From assembly GCF_947501665.1 (NCBI RefSeq), contig NZ_CANMWS010000018.1, positions 62,001 through 126,000 on the forward strand: 64,000 nucleotides of DNA, written 5' to 3'. Numbering within the stretch: the stretch's first letter is position 1; every line of letters begins with the position of its first letter. Positions 8,854 to 19,400 of this stretch are shown piece after piece. Source of the stretch: an uncultured Shewanella sp. GTDB taxonomy: Bacteria; Pseudomonadota; Gammaproteobacteria; Enterobacterales; Shewanellaceae. A program made the position numbers and the translations under genes. Below the pieces are notes generated by a model, which saw nothing but the letters and a program-made list of their open reading frames with translations, was not told the DNA's origin and ran no database searches.

Positions 8854-9449
8854 GAATTGGCCTCATTAGCTTGAGTCGAAAGAAAAGCTAAGGTTTGTGT
8901 CAGTAATTGACTGCCTAAGGTGGTCAGAATCGATTCTGGATGAAATTGAAATCCGACGGCGCGATGTGCTTGATGCAAGATGGCCATGGGCATTTCGTCT
9001 GTTGTGGCGATAATATCCAGGCAATCGGGGACTTGGGTTGCGACTAAACTGTGGTAACGGGCAACCGGCAGTGGTGACGGCAAGCCTGCAAATAGGGTTT
9101 GCCCTTGGTGAATAGTGGGACTTGCCTTGCCGTGAACCACTTCTTGGGCACGTTCCACTTTACCACCGTAATGCTCAATTAAGGCTTGATGGCCTAAACA
9201 GATCCCAAGCATAGGAACTTTGCCTGCAAGTAAGGCAATGAGTTGCATCATGGAGCCCGCATCATGAGGGGCACCGGGGCCGGGTGATAACACCAGTACG
9301 CTGGGTTCATTATCGTTGCGCAATTTATCTGCGATAAAATGTGCGTCGACATCATTACGGTAAATAATGACCTCATTACCGAGGCTGCGAAATTGATCCA
9401 CTAAGTTATAGGTAAAAGAATCAAAGTTATCGAGTAAATAAATTTTCAT
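8850..9449 (-). CDS. trpG: Anthranilate synthase glutamine amidotransferase subunit
   Basis: A 199-residue class I glutamine amidotransferase that supplies ammonia to TrpE. The triad is visible: C84 in GICLGHQAL and H170 with E172 in FQFHPES. The oxyanion segment SPGPGAP is present. A stand-alone TrpG between trpE and trpD is the usual arrangement where trpGD is not fused. It could also serve para-aminobenzoate synthesis if the genome lacks a separate pabA, which cannot be judged here. Confidence 0.96.
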   Translation of the reverse strand: MKIYLLDNFDSFTYNLVDQFRSLGNEVIIYRNDVDAHFIADKLRNDNEPSVLVLSPGPGAPHDAGSMMQLIALLAGKVPMLGICLGHQALIEHYGGKVERAQEVVHGKASPTIHQGQTLFAGLPSPLPVARYHSLVATQVPDCLDIIATTDEMPMAILHQAHRAVGFQFHPESILTTLGSQLLTQTLAFLSTQANEANS

Positions 9450-11026
9450 TGTCCAGCTCCCATTTTAATGGCAGTGATCACTGCTTGGGCTTTTTGACGG
9501 GTTTCATCGGCTTCGGCTTGAGGATCGGAGTCAAATACCACACCTGCACCGGCTTGAATATGGGCGGTACCCTCTTTGACAAAGGCTGAGCGGATCACGA
9601 TACAAGTATCCATATCGCCAAGACCGTTTAAGTAGCCCACGGCGCCACCGTAGCTGCCACGGCGACTCTGCTCGACGCTGCGAATAAGTTGCGCTGCACT
9701 GACTTTAGGGGCGCCGGTTAAGGTGCCCATATTCATGCAGGCTTGATAAGCATGCAGTGCATCTAAATCTTGGCGTAATTGACCTGTGACGCGACTGACT
9801 AAGTGCATAACGTGCGAGTAACGATCCACTTTTAATAGCTCTGGTACTTTTCGGGTACCACTTTGGCTGATGCGGGCAATATCATTGCGTGCTAGATCCA
9901 CTAACATGATGTGTTCAGACAACTCTTTTTTATCTAATCTGAGATCCAGCTCTATGCGGCTATCAAGATCAAAGTCAATCTCTCCATCGGCTGTTTTTCC
10001 GCGTCTGCGCGTGCCAGCTATAGGGTAAATTTCCACTTGGTTGGTGCTGGCCTCATATTTAATGGCGCTTTCAGGTGATGCGCCAAATAAGGTGAAATCC
10101 GGCCCCTTGACGTAAAACATATAAGGACTCGGATTGGTAAGCCTTAATGCTCGATAGGCGCCGAGTGTATTGGGGCAAGGCAAGCTAAAGCTCCGAGAGG
10201 GCACGACTTGAAAAATATCACCGTTAATGATGTGGGATTTCAAATCTGTGACTTGGGCTTTAAAATCTTCGTCACTGACATTGACTTTTACCTCATCATC
10301 AATAGGTTTGAGCTCTGCTACTTGAGGCAGGGTTTGACTGAGCTGCTGTAAAGCATTTCGCCTTTTTGCCATTGTATTAATGGTGTTTGAATTTTCTTCT
10401 TGGTTATTGGGTGTAAAAACATGGGTGATAATATTGGCGTGTTGGGTTTGATGATCCACTAAAATCAAGGTTTCGGCCAGATAAAAGAGATAGTCTGGGC
10501 AGGTATTTTCACTATCAGGCACTGATGGCAGAGGCTCGACACTGTCAATTAAGTCGTAAGCGAGTACCCCCCCGAGAAAGAGTTGTTCAAATGCTGGGGC
10601 TTGCTTACTGTGCATGTGCTTTACTAAGGCACGTAATCCATCAAGGGGAGAGACAGATGTTAAGCGGGCATCTTCATCCTGCTGTTGGGTTACTTTGGTT
10701 AATGTGACAATTAATTGCTTGTCTTGGTGTGAAGTAGACTGTGTTGTACTTTGGGCAGCGAAGAAATCGTTGATGGGGTTAAGTAGTTGAGCACCATTGT
10801 CTGTTAATGCGCTAAACGATAACTGATAGCGGTCGCAACGGATCATTAAGGCACTATGGGTCAGCAGCATACTTTTAAGGTGCGCTTTGCTGTCAATTTC
10901 AGCAGATTCAAGCAACATAGTATGAGGCGCATCACCAGTGAGATGCTGATAAAGCATGAGGGGATCATCATGATAAGTGATGCTTTCACTGTCTGTAATG
11001 ACGCTGGCTAAGGTTGAGGGTGTCAT
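9446..11026 (-). CDS. trpE: Anthranilate synthase component I
   Basis: TrpE converts chorismate and ammonia into anthranilate, the committed step. The LLES motif near residue 40 is the tryptophan feedback site, and the C-terminal half has the chorismate-binding segments GDIFQVVPSRSF, YPIAGTRRRG and GTLTGAPKVSA. I prefer the ATG at 11026 (526 residues) because AGGA lies eight bases upstream; an in-frame ATG at 11035 abuts the AGG and would have no usable spacing. The gene follows the trp leader and attenuator. Confidence 0.97.
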   Translation of the reverse strand: MTPSTLASVITDSESITYHDDPLMLYQHLTGDAPHTMLLESAEIDSKAHLKSMLLTHSALMIRCDRYQLSFSALTDNGAQLLNPINDFFAAQSTTQSTSHQDKQLIVTLTKVTQQQDEDARLTSVSPLDGLRALVKHMHSKQAPAFEQLFLGGVLAYDLIDSVEPLPSVPDSENTCPDYLFYLAETLILVDHQTQHANIITHVFTPNNQEENSNTINTMAKRRNALQQLSQTLPQVAELKPIDDEVKVNVSDEDFKAQVTDLKSHIINGDIFQVVPSRSFSLPCPNTLGAYRALRLTNPSPYMFYVKGPDFTLFGASPESAIKYEASTNQVEIYPIAGTRRRGKTADGEIDFDLDSRIELDLRLDKKELSEHIMLVDLARNDIARISQSGTRKVPELLKVDRYSHVMHLVSRVTGQLRQDLDALHAYQACMNMGTLTGAPKVSAAQLIRSVEQSRRGSYGGAVGYLNGLGDMDTCIVIRSAFVKEGTAHIQAGAGVVFDSDPQAEADETRQKAQAVITAIKMGAGQ

Positions 11027-11153
11027 AAATATCATCCTGCTAAATCAAAAAACGGCTAAATTAAAAATAAGTTCAGTGTATGCATTTCAATTGATTACGA
11101 TACCTCGTGTATTGCAGTCTGCTGGTTGAACACATCGCCTTAGCTAAAAATGC

Positions 11154-11180
11154 AAAAAAGCCCGCAATGTGTGCGGGCTT
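11154..11180 (-). terminator. trp attenuator
   Basis: On the minus strand AAGCCCGCA and TGCGGGCTT form a 9-bp GC-rich stem followed by six T residues, between the leader peptide and trpE. The CCCGC arm can instead pair with GCGGG at 11227-11231, just upstream and overlapping the leader stop, giving a plausible antiterminator of five or six pairs. Confidence 0.85.
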
Positions 11181-11230
11181 TTTGTTTAAATCTTGTCTCA
11201 TTTTATGAGCACAGAGTTTCACACGACCCG

Positions 11231-11287
11231 CTAAGTTGGGAAGTGCCACCACCAAGAAATGTGTGAAGAAACGTTAAACTGTGTCAT
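11231..11287 (-). CDS. trpL: trp operon leader peptide (18 residues, three Trp in a row)
   Basis: The minus strand encodes MTQFNVSSHISWWWHFPT followed by TAG. Three adjacent Trp codons sit just before the attenuator hairpin, the hallmark of ribosome-mediated attenuation: scarce charged tRNA-Trp stalls the ribosome, frees the upstream arm to pair with the terminator arm, and lets transcription into trpE. A purine-rich AGTGAG lies upstream of the ATG. The peptide is too short for routine gene callers. Confidence 0.9.
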   Translation of the reverse strand: MTQFNVSSHISWWWHFPT

Positions 11288-11301
11288 AAGGCTCACTATC
11301 A

Positions 11302-11338
11302 AAAATTGACTTTACAAAAAGTGATTAAAAAATGTCAT
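11302..11338 (-). promoter_or_regulatory. Candidate trp promoter
   Basis: On the minus strand ATGACA (11333-11338) and TAAAGT (11309-11314) are 18 bases apart and would start transcription just before trpL. The -10 box is a weak match and I see no clear TrpR operator palindrome, so this is a suggestion only. Confidence 0.4.
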
Positions 11339-11677
11339 TTATTGCGCTAAATAAAAAGATGGCGCTAACAATCACTATAAGAACATTTGATACCTTACTC
11401 TGTCAATTAAATCTTGTTTATTTTGGGGCTTCTTTTGATTTTTAGTGGCTGATACTGTTTTTACTTTAGAATTCAAACGAATTGTTAGCTTCTAATTTAC
11501 ATTTTGACATATTTCATCTTTTGAAAATCCATTGTTAACCAATTTAATTGTTTAAATGCAATTATATATTTCATTATCACTCTGTTACACATTAACGTTA
11601 CATTAATAAAAGTTAATCATTATACTTAAACTCCTATGTCCTAATGGTTGTCACCCACTTGGTGGGGAGGGGGAGTG
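11339..11677. other. Divergent intergenic region between trp leader and RHS gene
   Basis: Highly AT-rich non-coding DNA. It should carry the promoter of the RHS-repeat gene. I see no RNA gene, clear operator or hairpin. Confidence 0.4.
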
Positions 11678-14600
11678 ATGTTTAATCCAGAGTCCGTTCT
11701 TACACGTGTTATTGTGTCGAGTGTTATTTTTACTATGGTGCTGACTTTGTCTGTTTCGGGTCGAGCCATAGCAGTCGATAATACTGCAGAACTACCTTCA
11801 AATATTGAAATGATCAGTACCGGTACCACTCCCAGTGATTTGTTTGTGCCTCAAGCGGTGGGAAGCAGTGTCTCATGGACTGACACGCTAGGGCTTCCAG
11901 CATTAACGGCGGCGTCAACATCCCCTGTTTCTCCACTGTCATTAAGCTCAGCAATTAATGCCAAAGACGGTAGAGTGGTGACGTCACTGCAGCCATTACT
12001 CATCGCTCCAGCAGAGTTTACTGGGCCTTCATTGTTTTTTGTGGTGGCCAACTCCCCGACGCAAACCGGTGAAGAAAGTAGCATGGCTGAATCTGGTACG
12101 ATTAATGATAGCCGCAGTTGGCAAGTCAATAAACCGCTTATTCAAGGTGAAACGTATTTTTGGAAGGTGATAGATTTGACCAATGGTGTGGACTCCGACT
12201 GGTTTAGCTTTTCAGTGGATATCCATCGGGGCGATTTTCAGCCCAGAGATGAGGTGGGACCGTTAACGGTGGGATTAGCATCGGGAGAGCTTGTGGCTAA
12301 TTTTGTCAGCAGTGGTGTCTATAGTATGGCGGATACGATGCAATTATCATTGACGTATTCATCTGGTGAACGCAGTAATAGTTATCTATCAGAAGGTTGG
12401 AATATTGCAGGCTTGTCATCATTAGGTTATGTGCAGGCTCAGTTTGATGATGTGGATAGTGACGGGCAAGCCCATGCCATTAGCTTGATGAGTCTAGCGG
12501 GAAGTCGGTTGCGTTTTACCTTAGATGAAAAGACAAATCTATGGCAAGTAAAAACCAGTGGTGCACTTCCTTCAGGATTGTCAGGCAGTTTATGGGTGAA
12601 CACAGACAGTGAGAATGTGATCACCTCCATTATTTACACGGATATTTCGGGTAATGTCTCTGAGTTTGATGCGAACGGATATTTAACAAGTCAGAGTAAA
12701 GTTGGTAAGTTGAAAGATGCCGTTTGGTCTGTTACTTGGACGAATGGTCGAATAGAAAAGATTTATGATCCCGTGAGTGGACGTTTCGCTGCGTTTAATT
12801 ACACGACATTGGCTGATGCAGATGGACCCTATCGTCCCGGAGAAGGCTTTGTTAGACCCGCTAATGGAAAGTTGACTCGCTTTACTAATTTTGATGGCAC
12901 TAAGATCACCTTGTGGTATGACAGTAATGGCAATCTAGCGCGCATGGCACAGGGTAATGGTGCGTTAGTGGATTTTGCTTATGACAGTGCGAATAACTTA
13001 ACCAGTGTCAGGACTTCTGAGGCGGCAGATGCAGATTATTTCAGCGGATTATCCAATGACAGGCGTTATGAGATCCGATATGGAACTGAGAGTGAAAACT
13101 TAGGTAAGGTCATTAGCATAATGATGCCCGCAGATACACTGGGGGCAAACAGGTTAAGTCATTTATACCAATATCAGGCAAATACTGATAACAGTGGTAG
13201 TACCACAGTAACTCGGCTTGTAGGCAGTAAAAGCGTGCCGTTACAAACGGCATATTATGACCAGTACTGGCGAGTGACGCGTTCAACGGATTTAATGGAT
13301 AATTTAACTTCAGAGTGGGTTTGGGATGAGAGCGACTTATTAACAGAAGTTAAGCGTGACATGGTGAGCGGTGAAAAATCACAAGTACGCATTAATTATA
13401 ATAGTTTAGGATTTCAAACACAGGTAATGGGCCCGGCTCCGGCTTCTCAATTTGATGATGCGCCAATATCTACACGTCAGTACGATGAAGGGATTGCACC
13501 TTTGGTAATAAGAGCTTGGAACAATGCCGAGTTTTCAGGAGCACCACAGGATGTAGGGACTGGGCAACTCGATTTTGATTTAAACACATTATCTTATTTT
13601 ACCCCCAGCAATGAAGGCTGGTCAGCCTTAATGAGTACGGTTTTCATCTCGCCAGTGAGCGGTGACATTGTGTTGCAGGGGACGTTATCTGAGTCGACAG
13701 GTCATTTCCAATTGTTAGTCAATGACGCTGAAGTGATTGATGGGTCGACAGTGGTGTTATCGAATGTTAGTGCAGGAGATGCAATCCCACTGAATATTCT
13801 TGTGTCAGGCAGTGATAGCCCCAGTGGTGCATTATCGCTTGAGTATACCACAGATGGTGAGCACGCTAGTGGCTGGCAAGGCATAACGGCCATGCAATTA
13901 ACACCAGGTTTAGGTTTAGTGACCTCTGAAAGTAATAGTGAGCAATTATCGAGTAATGGCGGAATGACGACGTTAATGACAACACGCCAATATCAAGACC
14001 CTATGTTAGGGAACGTATTGAGTGTGCAAACGGAAGGTAACGAACTGTCATTGGCTTATGATGATGTGGGAGAGTTTGGACGTTTAAAGAGGCAAGCATT
14101 GAGTTCGGGGCTTGGGACGAATTTTACCTATTATGGCGCATATGACTCAACGGGAGAACCCAGTGGATTTTGCTCGGGGTTTGACGCGCAGGGCAGTGCG
14201 GGGCAATTGGCCAGTTTACAGATAGATTCTGCCGGTAAAGGGCCGATGACAATGCAGTATGCCTATGATAGAGCTGGGGTTAAAATTGGTGAGCAGTCCA
14301 GCGATGGTGTGCAGGTGTGTTACGACTATGATGAACGTTATCGGTTAAGTAATATGACGGTGAGTCAAGGGAGGGACACGCTTAAAAGTATCAAGATGGC
14401 TTATCACTTTTCTGGTAGCGAGTTAGTGCAGTTAATGGAGAGTAATATTGCTGCCGACAATACGAGCAGTCAACGTTTATCGCAAGTTGATTTAAGAGGC
14501 CAGTTAACGCGCAGTCAAGATGAATGGGGCAGTGTGTTTACGCAGGAGATGGATTTAGCGGGACAAACATTGACACAAAAAGTTTCCGGTATGCCCGAAG

Positions 14601-16357
14601 TGGGGGAAGAGTGGAACGTAGAGCTTGTTTTCACCTTAGATGATGCAGGAAAGCCCCTTACGATAACCCGAAGCAGTAATGGTAGTGTGGCACAAACGCT
14701 TGCAAGTATGAGCTATCAATCAGGTGAATTGAGCAGCGTTGATTATGGTAATGACAGTCAAGTGGTGTTTACTCGTAACGCTTATTCTCAAGTGGATTAT
14801 GGGCAATGGTCACTGCCTAATGGGGGCAAGATAACAGATTACCGATTAATGGCACCAACGGGGCGTGTGTTAGAAGAAACATTGACACACTTTGATGGCA
14901 AGACTGCGGTGTTTAAGCACAGTTATGATAGGCAGTTACGCTTGATATCCACGGGGTTATCGGGCACGCAGGCCGCGTTAGGTTCGTCAGGGTATCAGTG
15001 GCAATATGATTTTAATAAAGGGCAAGCGGGTAAAGATGGAGCGGTGACGCAAGAGCTTATTTCATACCCTGATGGCAGCAAAGAGCAGCGAGACTTTAGC
15101 TATCACAATGCGGATGGGGTGACAGGGGTTGCATCCCAGGTATGGCCAGAGGGTGATGAGACTGATGATGCGCTGACAAACAAGAGTTTGCAGGTCAATT
15201 ATGATGAGAGTGGTTATGCGATGACCTCAGTCGAGCGATCCGATGGCGCGATATTGTCACTCAATTATGATGAAAAAAATGATTTAATTCAGGCTGATGA
15301 TAACTTAGGTAATCAAGTGATTTATACCCGAGATGCGCAAGGTCACGTGCTAGCGAAACAATCAAGTTTTGATGGTGTGGACAGCATGTTGTTATACAGT
15401 TTAATGGGCCTAAGCTTAGGACAAAATCGCTCGCCCCTTGTGCAAACGATAGCGTTACCCGGTGGGGCCGTGGTGTCAATGATGATGGATGAGTCCCGTC
15501 AAAACTGGGGGTATAACTCATTACAAGGCCATCGTTTGTTTGCTCTTGATGTGACACAGAATGAGACACTTGTGAGTGATATGAGCTTATTCAGTCCTTA
15601 TGGTGAGCGTTTAGGTGGCAGTAATACCAATATAGAAGGGGCGCCTAATCTTGGATTTGACAGTGGCAGCGGTGTTGAAACTGAAGGGATGGTGTTTGAT
15701 ATGGCCTTAATGGGGGCGCGGGTGTACTTGCCCACATTACACAGTTTTACCACACTTGATCCGCAGTTAAATGGGGGGAGCAGTCCTTATAGTTATGCCA
15801 ATGGCGATCCCATTAATCTACACGATCCTAATGGACATAGTGCGAAAAATAAGCATGAGAATACCAATATTTTAAGTGGTAAGTTTTGGAATGTGAAAAA
15901 CCCTTACATGTGGGCGTTTATTGCAGGGGCGTTAGTGGGAGTTGTGTTAGGGGTTTTTGCTGTCGGTATTGTTGCGGCGGTGGTGATTGGTTTACTTATT
16001 ACGCCAATTATAGCAGGAGGCATAGTGGTCGCGATTAGCTACTCGAATGGGGATCATAGCTGGAAAAGTTTGCTCACCAAGTTTGGTATCGCAGCAGGTT
16101 ATACGGCACTGGGGGCTTTTGTAGGCTATGGTGTGGGTCGAGGAGTGCGTAAAGGCGTGGATAAATATCGTTATCGAGCTAGGGTAAATCGTCAACTTAA
16201 TAATTGGCAAAATTTCATTGATAATAATACTCGGGCACGTTTTTCTACTCGGGATTGGAGAAGTTCTCGCTATAATTCACAATTAACCACGCCTAATATG
16301 ACCAGGCAAAACTCGACGACTTCAAGATACAGCAGTATGGGCAATTACGGCATTTAA
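11678..16357 (+). CDS. Secreted RHS/YD-repeat protein with hydrophobic C-terminal region
   Basis: About 1559 residues. I chose the ATG at 11678 because GGGGAGGGGGAGTG precedes it directly and it begins with a good signal peptide (FNPESVLTRVIVSS then a hydrophobic run to SGRAIA); an upstream in-frame TTG would bury that signal. The body carries many YD-type repeats, and the RHS core ends with SYANGDPINLHDPNGHS (about residues 1371-1388). The roughly 170 residues after the core are the variable tip: two long Gly/Ala/Val/Ile membrane-like segments, then a basic Arg/Asn/Ser-rich tail. RHS proteins encapsulate C-terminal toxins for delivery to rivals or hosts. I recognise no nuclease or other toxin motif and no immunity gene downstream. 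Confidence 0.8.
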   Translation: MFNPESVLTRVIVSSVIFTMVLTLSVSGRAIAVDNTAELPSNIEMISTGTTPSDLFVPQAVGSSVSWTDTLGLPALTAASTSPVSPLSLSSAINAKDGRVVTSLQPLLIAPAEFTGPSLFFVVANSPTQTGEESSMAESGTINDSRSWQVNKPLIQGETYFWKVIDLTNGVDSDWFSFSVDIHRGDFQPRDEVGPLTVGLASGELVANFVSSGVYSMADTMQLSLTYSSGERSNSYLSEGWNIAGLSSLGYVQAQFDDVDSDGQAHAISLMSLAGSRLRFTLDEKTNLWQVKTSGALPSGLSGSLWVNTDSENVITSIIYTDISGNVSEFDANGYLTSQSKVGKLKDAVWSVTWTNGRIEKIYDPVSGRFAAFNYTTLADADGPYRPGEGFVRPANGKLTRFTNFDGTKITLWYDSNGNLARMAQGNGALVDFAYDSANNLTSVRTSEAADADYFSGLSNDRRYEIRYGTESENLGKVISIMMPADTLGANRLSHLYQYQANTDNSGSTTVTRLVGSKSVPLQTAYYDQYWRVTRSTDLMDNLTSEWVWDESDLLTEVKRDMVSGEKSQVRINYNSLGFQTQVMGPAPASQFDDAPISTRQYDEGIAPLVIRAWNNAEFSGAPQDVGTGQLDFDLNTLSYFTPSNEGWSALMSTVFISPVSGDIVLQGTLSESTGHFQLLVNDAEVIDGSTVVLSNVSAGDAIPLNILVSGSDSPSGALSLEYTTDGEHASGWQGITAMQLTPGLGLVTSESNSEQLSSNGGMTTLMTTRQYQDPMLGNVLSVQTEGNELSLAYDDVGEFGRLKRQALSSGLGTNFTYYGAYDSTGEPSGFCSGFDAQGSAGQLASLQIDSAGKGPMTMQYAYDRAGVKIGEQSSDGVQVCYDYDERYRLSNMTVSQGRDTLKSIKMAYHFSGSELVQLMESNIAADNTSSQRLSQVDLRGQLTRSQDEWGSVFTQEMDLAGQTLTQKVSGMPEVGEEWNVELVFTLDDAGKPLTITRSSNGSVAQTLASMSYQSGELSSVDYGNDSQVVFTRNAYSQVDYGQWSLPNGGKITDYRLMAPTGRVLEETLTHFDGKTAVFKHSYDRQLRLISTGLSGTQAALGSSGYQWQYDFNKGQAGKDGAVTQELISYPDGSKEQRDFSYHNADGVTGVASQVWPEGDETDDALTNKSLQVNYDESGYAMTSVERSDGAILSLNYDEKNDLIQADDNLGNQVIYTRDAQGHVLAKQSSFDGVDSMLLYSLMGLSLGQNRSPLVQTIALPGGAVVSMMMDESRQNWGYNSLQGHRLFALDVTQNETLVSDMSLFSPYGERLGGSNTNIEGAPNLGFDSGSGVETEGMVFDMALMGARVYLPTLHSFTTLDPQLNGGSSPYSYANGDPINLHDPNGHSAKNKHENTNILSGKFWNVKNPYMWAFIAGALVGVVLGVFAVGIVAAVVIGLLITPIIAGGIVVAISYSNGDHSWKSLLTKFGIAAGYTALGAFVGYGVGRGVRKGVDKYRYRARVNRQLNNWQNFIDNNTRARFSTRDWRSSRYNSQLTTPNMTRQNSTTSRYSSMGNYGI

Positions 16358-16369
16358 CTGAGGAATATG

Positions 16370-16409
16370 TAGAGTCATTATATCATAATAATGACTCTAT
16401 TAAATTCTT
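16370..16409 (+). terminator. Hairpin terminator after the RHS gene
   Basis: A perfect 12-bp stem, TAGAGTCATTAT and its complement, around a six-base loop, followed by the weak T-rich run TTAAATTCTT. Confidence 0.55.
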
Positions 16410-16483
16410 ATGGAACTGTCTGTGTTTTATTCATTTTATGGGTTTTAAATTAACCCGTTAATCAACATTGTTTGAGAATGATT

Positions 16484-19400
16484 ATGATATTTTTAAGTAG
16501 ATGTTTTTTTATGTTTTTTATTATGGTTATATCTTTAATAGGTAATATAACTTTGGCAAATGAGTTAATTGAAGCGAATAATAAAAACGCAATGAGTTAT
16601 TATTATATAGTTTCGCCTATCGATACTGATTGTAGTTTGGCATCATTTGAATCTGGCTGGATAATTGAAAATGAATGGCCGTTACCTGATGGGGTATCTG
16701 AAGGGTGTGATTATCAAGTGAGCGTTTATATTAATGGTGGATTAACCAATGCAGATATTGATGTTCAAGACATCATTCATATTGATATGAATCCGGCGAC
16801 TCAAAGTATGATGGCAATGTCAACAACATCACTCAATAGTGATACTCATAAACAAGGCATGGTATTTTCAGTTTACAGTATGTTGCCTGAAGCGAGTGAT
16901 ACGGCATTAGAACAGTTAACTAAAATATACGACAGAAGTGGTGTTGATAAGGGGGATAGAAGTGAAACCGATGAGTTCCTATTGTATTTATCTGATAAAG
17001 AACTGGGCAATGACATTGCTGATTTATTAAACGCCTATCCATCTATTATTCCTGATGATTACACTCATAGACTGTCTATGGATATTGAAGAAATAAAAGA
17101 TAATACTTTTGATTCTATGTTTTTTGATGATAATGAAAACCCTTTTTCTGGACGGGAGCATCATACACATTATTATTCAATGAAAATGAAACTCGATTAC
17201 CCTGATATTATAGCAAGAGATAACTTTTATAATAATAAAATACAGCCCAGTGTTGATAATTTAGTTCAGTATCCAGGAAATAGTAAAGTGTTTGACTATG
17301 ACTGGATATTAACAGGGCCTTCTTTAATTAATTATCCTTTTACCAATGCGTATTGGATAAAAGGCTATGCTTTTTTAAATGTACCTGTTTCAGGTAATTA
17401 TACTTTTGGACGACGATCGGCTGGAGGCATGAATTTATCGATAGAAAATGTGCATGGGAAAACGATGCAATTGTTAAGTGAAGATGCATGGGCATTAGAG
17501 AATAGAGAAACTTATGGTTTTGATGATAATGCGACAAATTGCTCTGATTCGTTAATATATGGATATAAGAATTATACTCAAGAAGTTTGGATGGGACTCG
17601 TACACACTCGTTTAGGTGAAACTGAAGGGGCGTACTATGATATGGAACATTTGCCTTATCAACTTTATAGTTTTACGGGCATTAATTGCAGTAATGATTA
17701 TCAAACGGTATGGGGTCAATCACAATACTTAGAAGCGGGCCAAACGTATTTAATGTCTTTAGGTGCTTGGTCTGGTTGGCGGTCGATAGAACTCATGCTG
17801 CAAGTGATTGGGCCCGATAATCAAGAAATAGGTTTGCCTATAAGTTGGTTGACAATACCTGAACCCAGCCTCTTTGATACGAATACGGCATGGCATAACC
17901 ATTTAAACATAACTGAGAGTTTTGAGGTTAATGGTAATAAATCGCACATTACTGCTGCCAGTAATTATGTATGGGGCCAAGGAACCATTATCAGTCGGTT
18001 GGAATGGATAGCGGATAGCAGTAATGTGGATGTTCACTTTTATTTAGATAATGGAGAAGATATCTCAGAGGTATCAAGCATCACTTTAGAAACGGATATC
18101 GATGCCGATGTTGTTTCGATTGTCAATACGAGCCAGGGGGATTTATGGGCTGTATTGGTCGTTAATGCTCAAGGCGCTGCGCAATTATTTACGATACAAT
18201 CTCCTTTAACAGAAAAACCTGTTATGGCTGAAATAACGCTTGAAGAGGAGAAGGTTTATTCAGGTATATTGGCGATAAGTGATTATGGTGAACGTCTTGC
18301 ACTGGCGCAGTCAGACAGTATTGCTATTTATGAGGTGGATTCTAGTTCTGGTGTATGGGCATTATCGAGTCAAGTTGATGTTGAGGTTGAAACAGGCTCT
18401 GAAAGCCGTGGATTAGCATTTTTAAATTATTATCCTAATATGTTGTATGTTGCTAATACAGGTGGCTATATACAAAAATACCTTTATGACAGAGAGTTGA
18501 ATTCTTGGCATAAAGGGGAGTTTAATGTGTTAGGTTCAAAGTTTGCGATATCGACAGATACCGGTGAAGCAATTGCAGTAATGAATACTCAAGGTGTAGA
18601 TATCTATAAAATTGATTATGATGGAAATGAAATATACCAGTCCAGCATTAAACCAGTGCAAGACTTTGACAATCGCGATAGTGACATTGCGATTATTGCC
18701 GATAAACTAGCTTTACGTGCTACAGACAATGTTCGAATATACAGTGCAATTAATAATGACTGGTCGAAAATTAATCCAAATTGGTACTCGCTGGAAGAAG
18801 AAAATAATATATTTGATACTTCTCTGTTTTGGTTAGCTAATTCTGGAATCGCGGGTGATGTTATTCTTGGTCATATAAACGAAGAACAACATTTTGATTT
18901 ATATCGAATAGGGGTGGATGCAATGTCTACCTATGATGAAATACTGTATTCGGTGGTTATTAATAATAATAGTGATTATCCTGTGTATTCAAGTCAGATG
19001 GTTATAGCTCCTGGGCAACAAGTAGAATTATTTACGAAGCGCTATGAAACATTATCAATGAACTCAGGCTTTTATTTATTAAATTATGATGATGGATATG
19101 AGGCCGTTAACAATAAATCAGCATACAGCATTCGGATTTATCATGATAGCCAAATTAATATAAATGCATCGAGTTCTACAGAAAATACAACTTATATATA
19201 CTGCCCATCTCCTGAAAATATAAAAGTGAGTGCGTTAGAATATAATATTAATAAAAGCAGTCAAGATTTTGAAGTAACTGCCTATCCTTATTTAGGAGAT
19301 AATGATAAGTTAAGTGAAGAGAAAAGATACTCTTTGAATAAAATTCCTTTAGTTAATGTTTCAAGTGTTTCTACTGTTTATAATAAGTCAACAGGAAAAA

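Noticed and set aside
11073..11255. A 60-residue minus-strand frame across the trp leader
   Set aside because: It runs through the attenuator in a different frame from the leader peptide with three adjacent Trp codons, which explains the region better.
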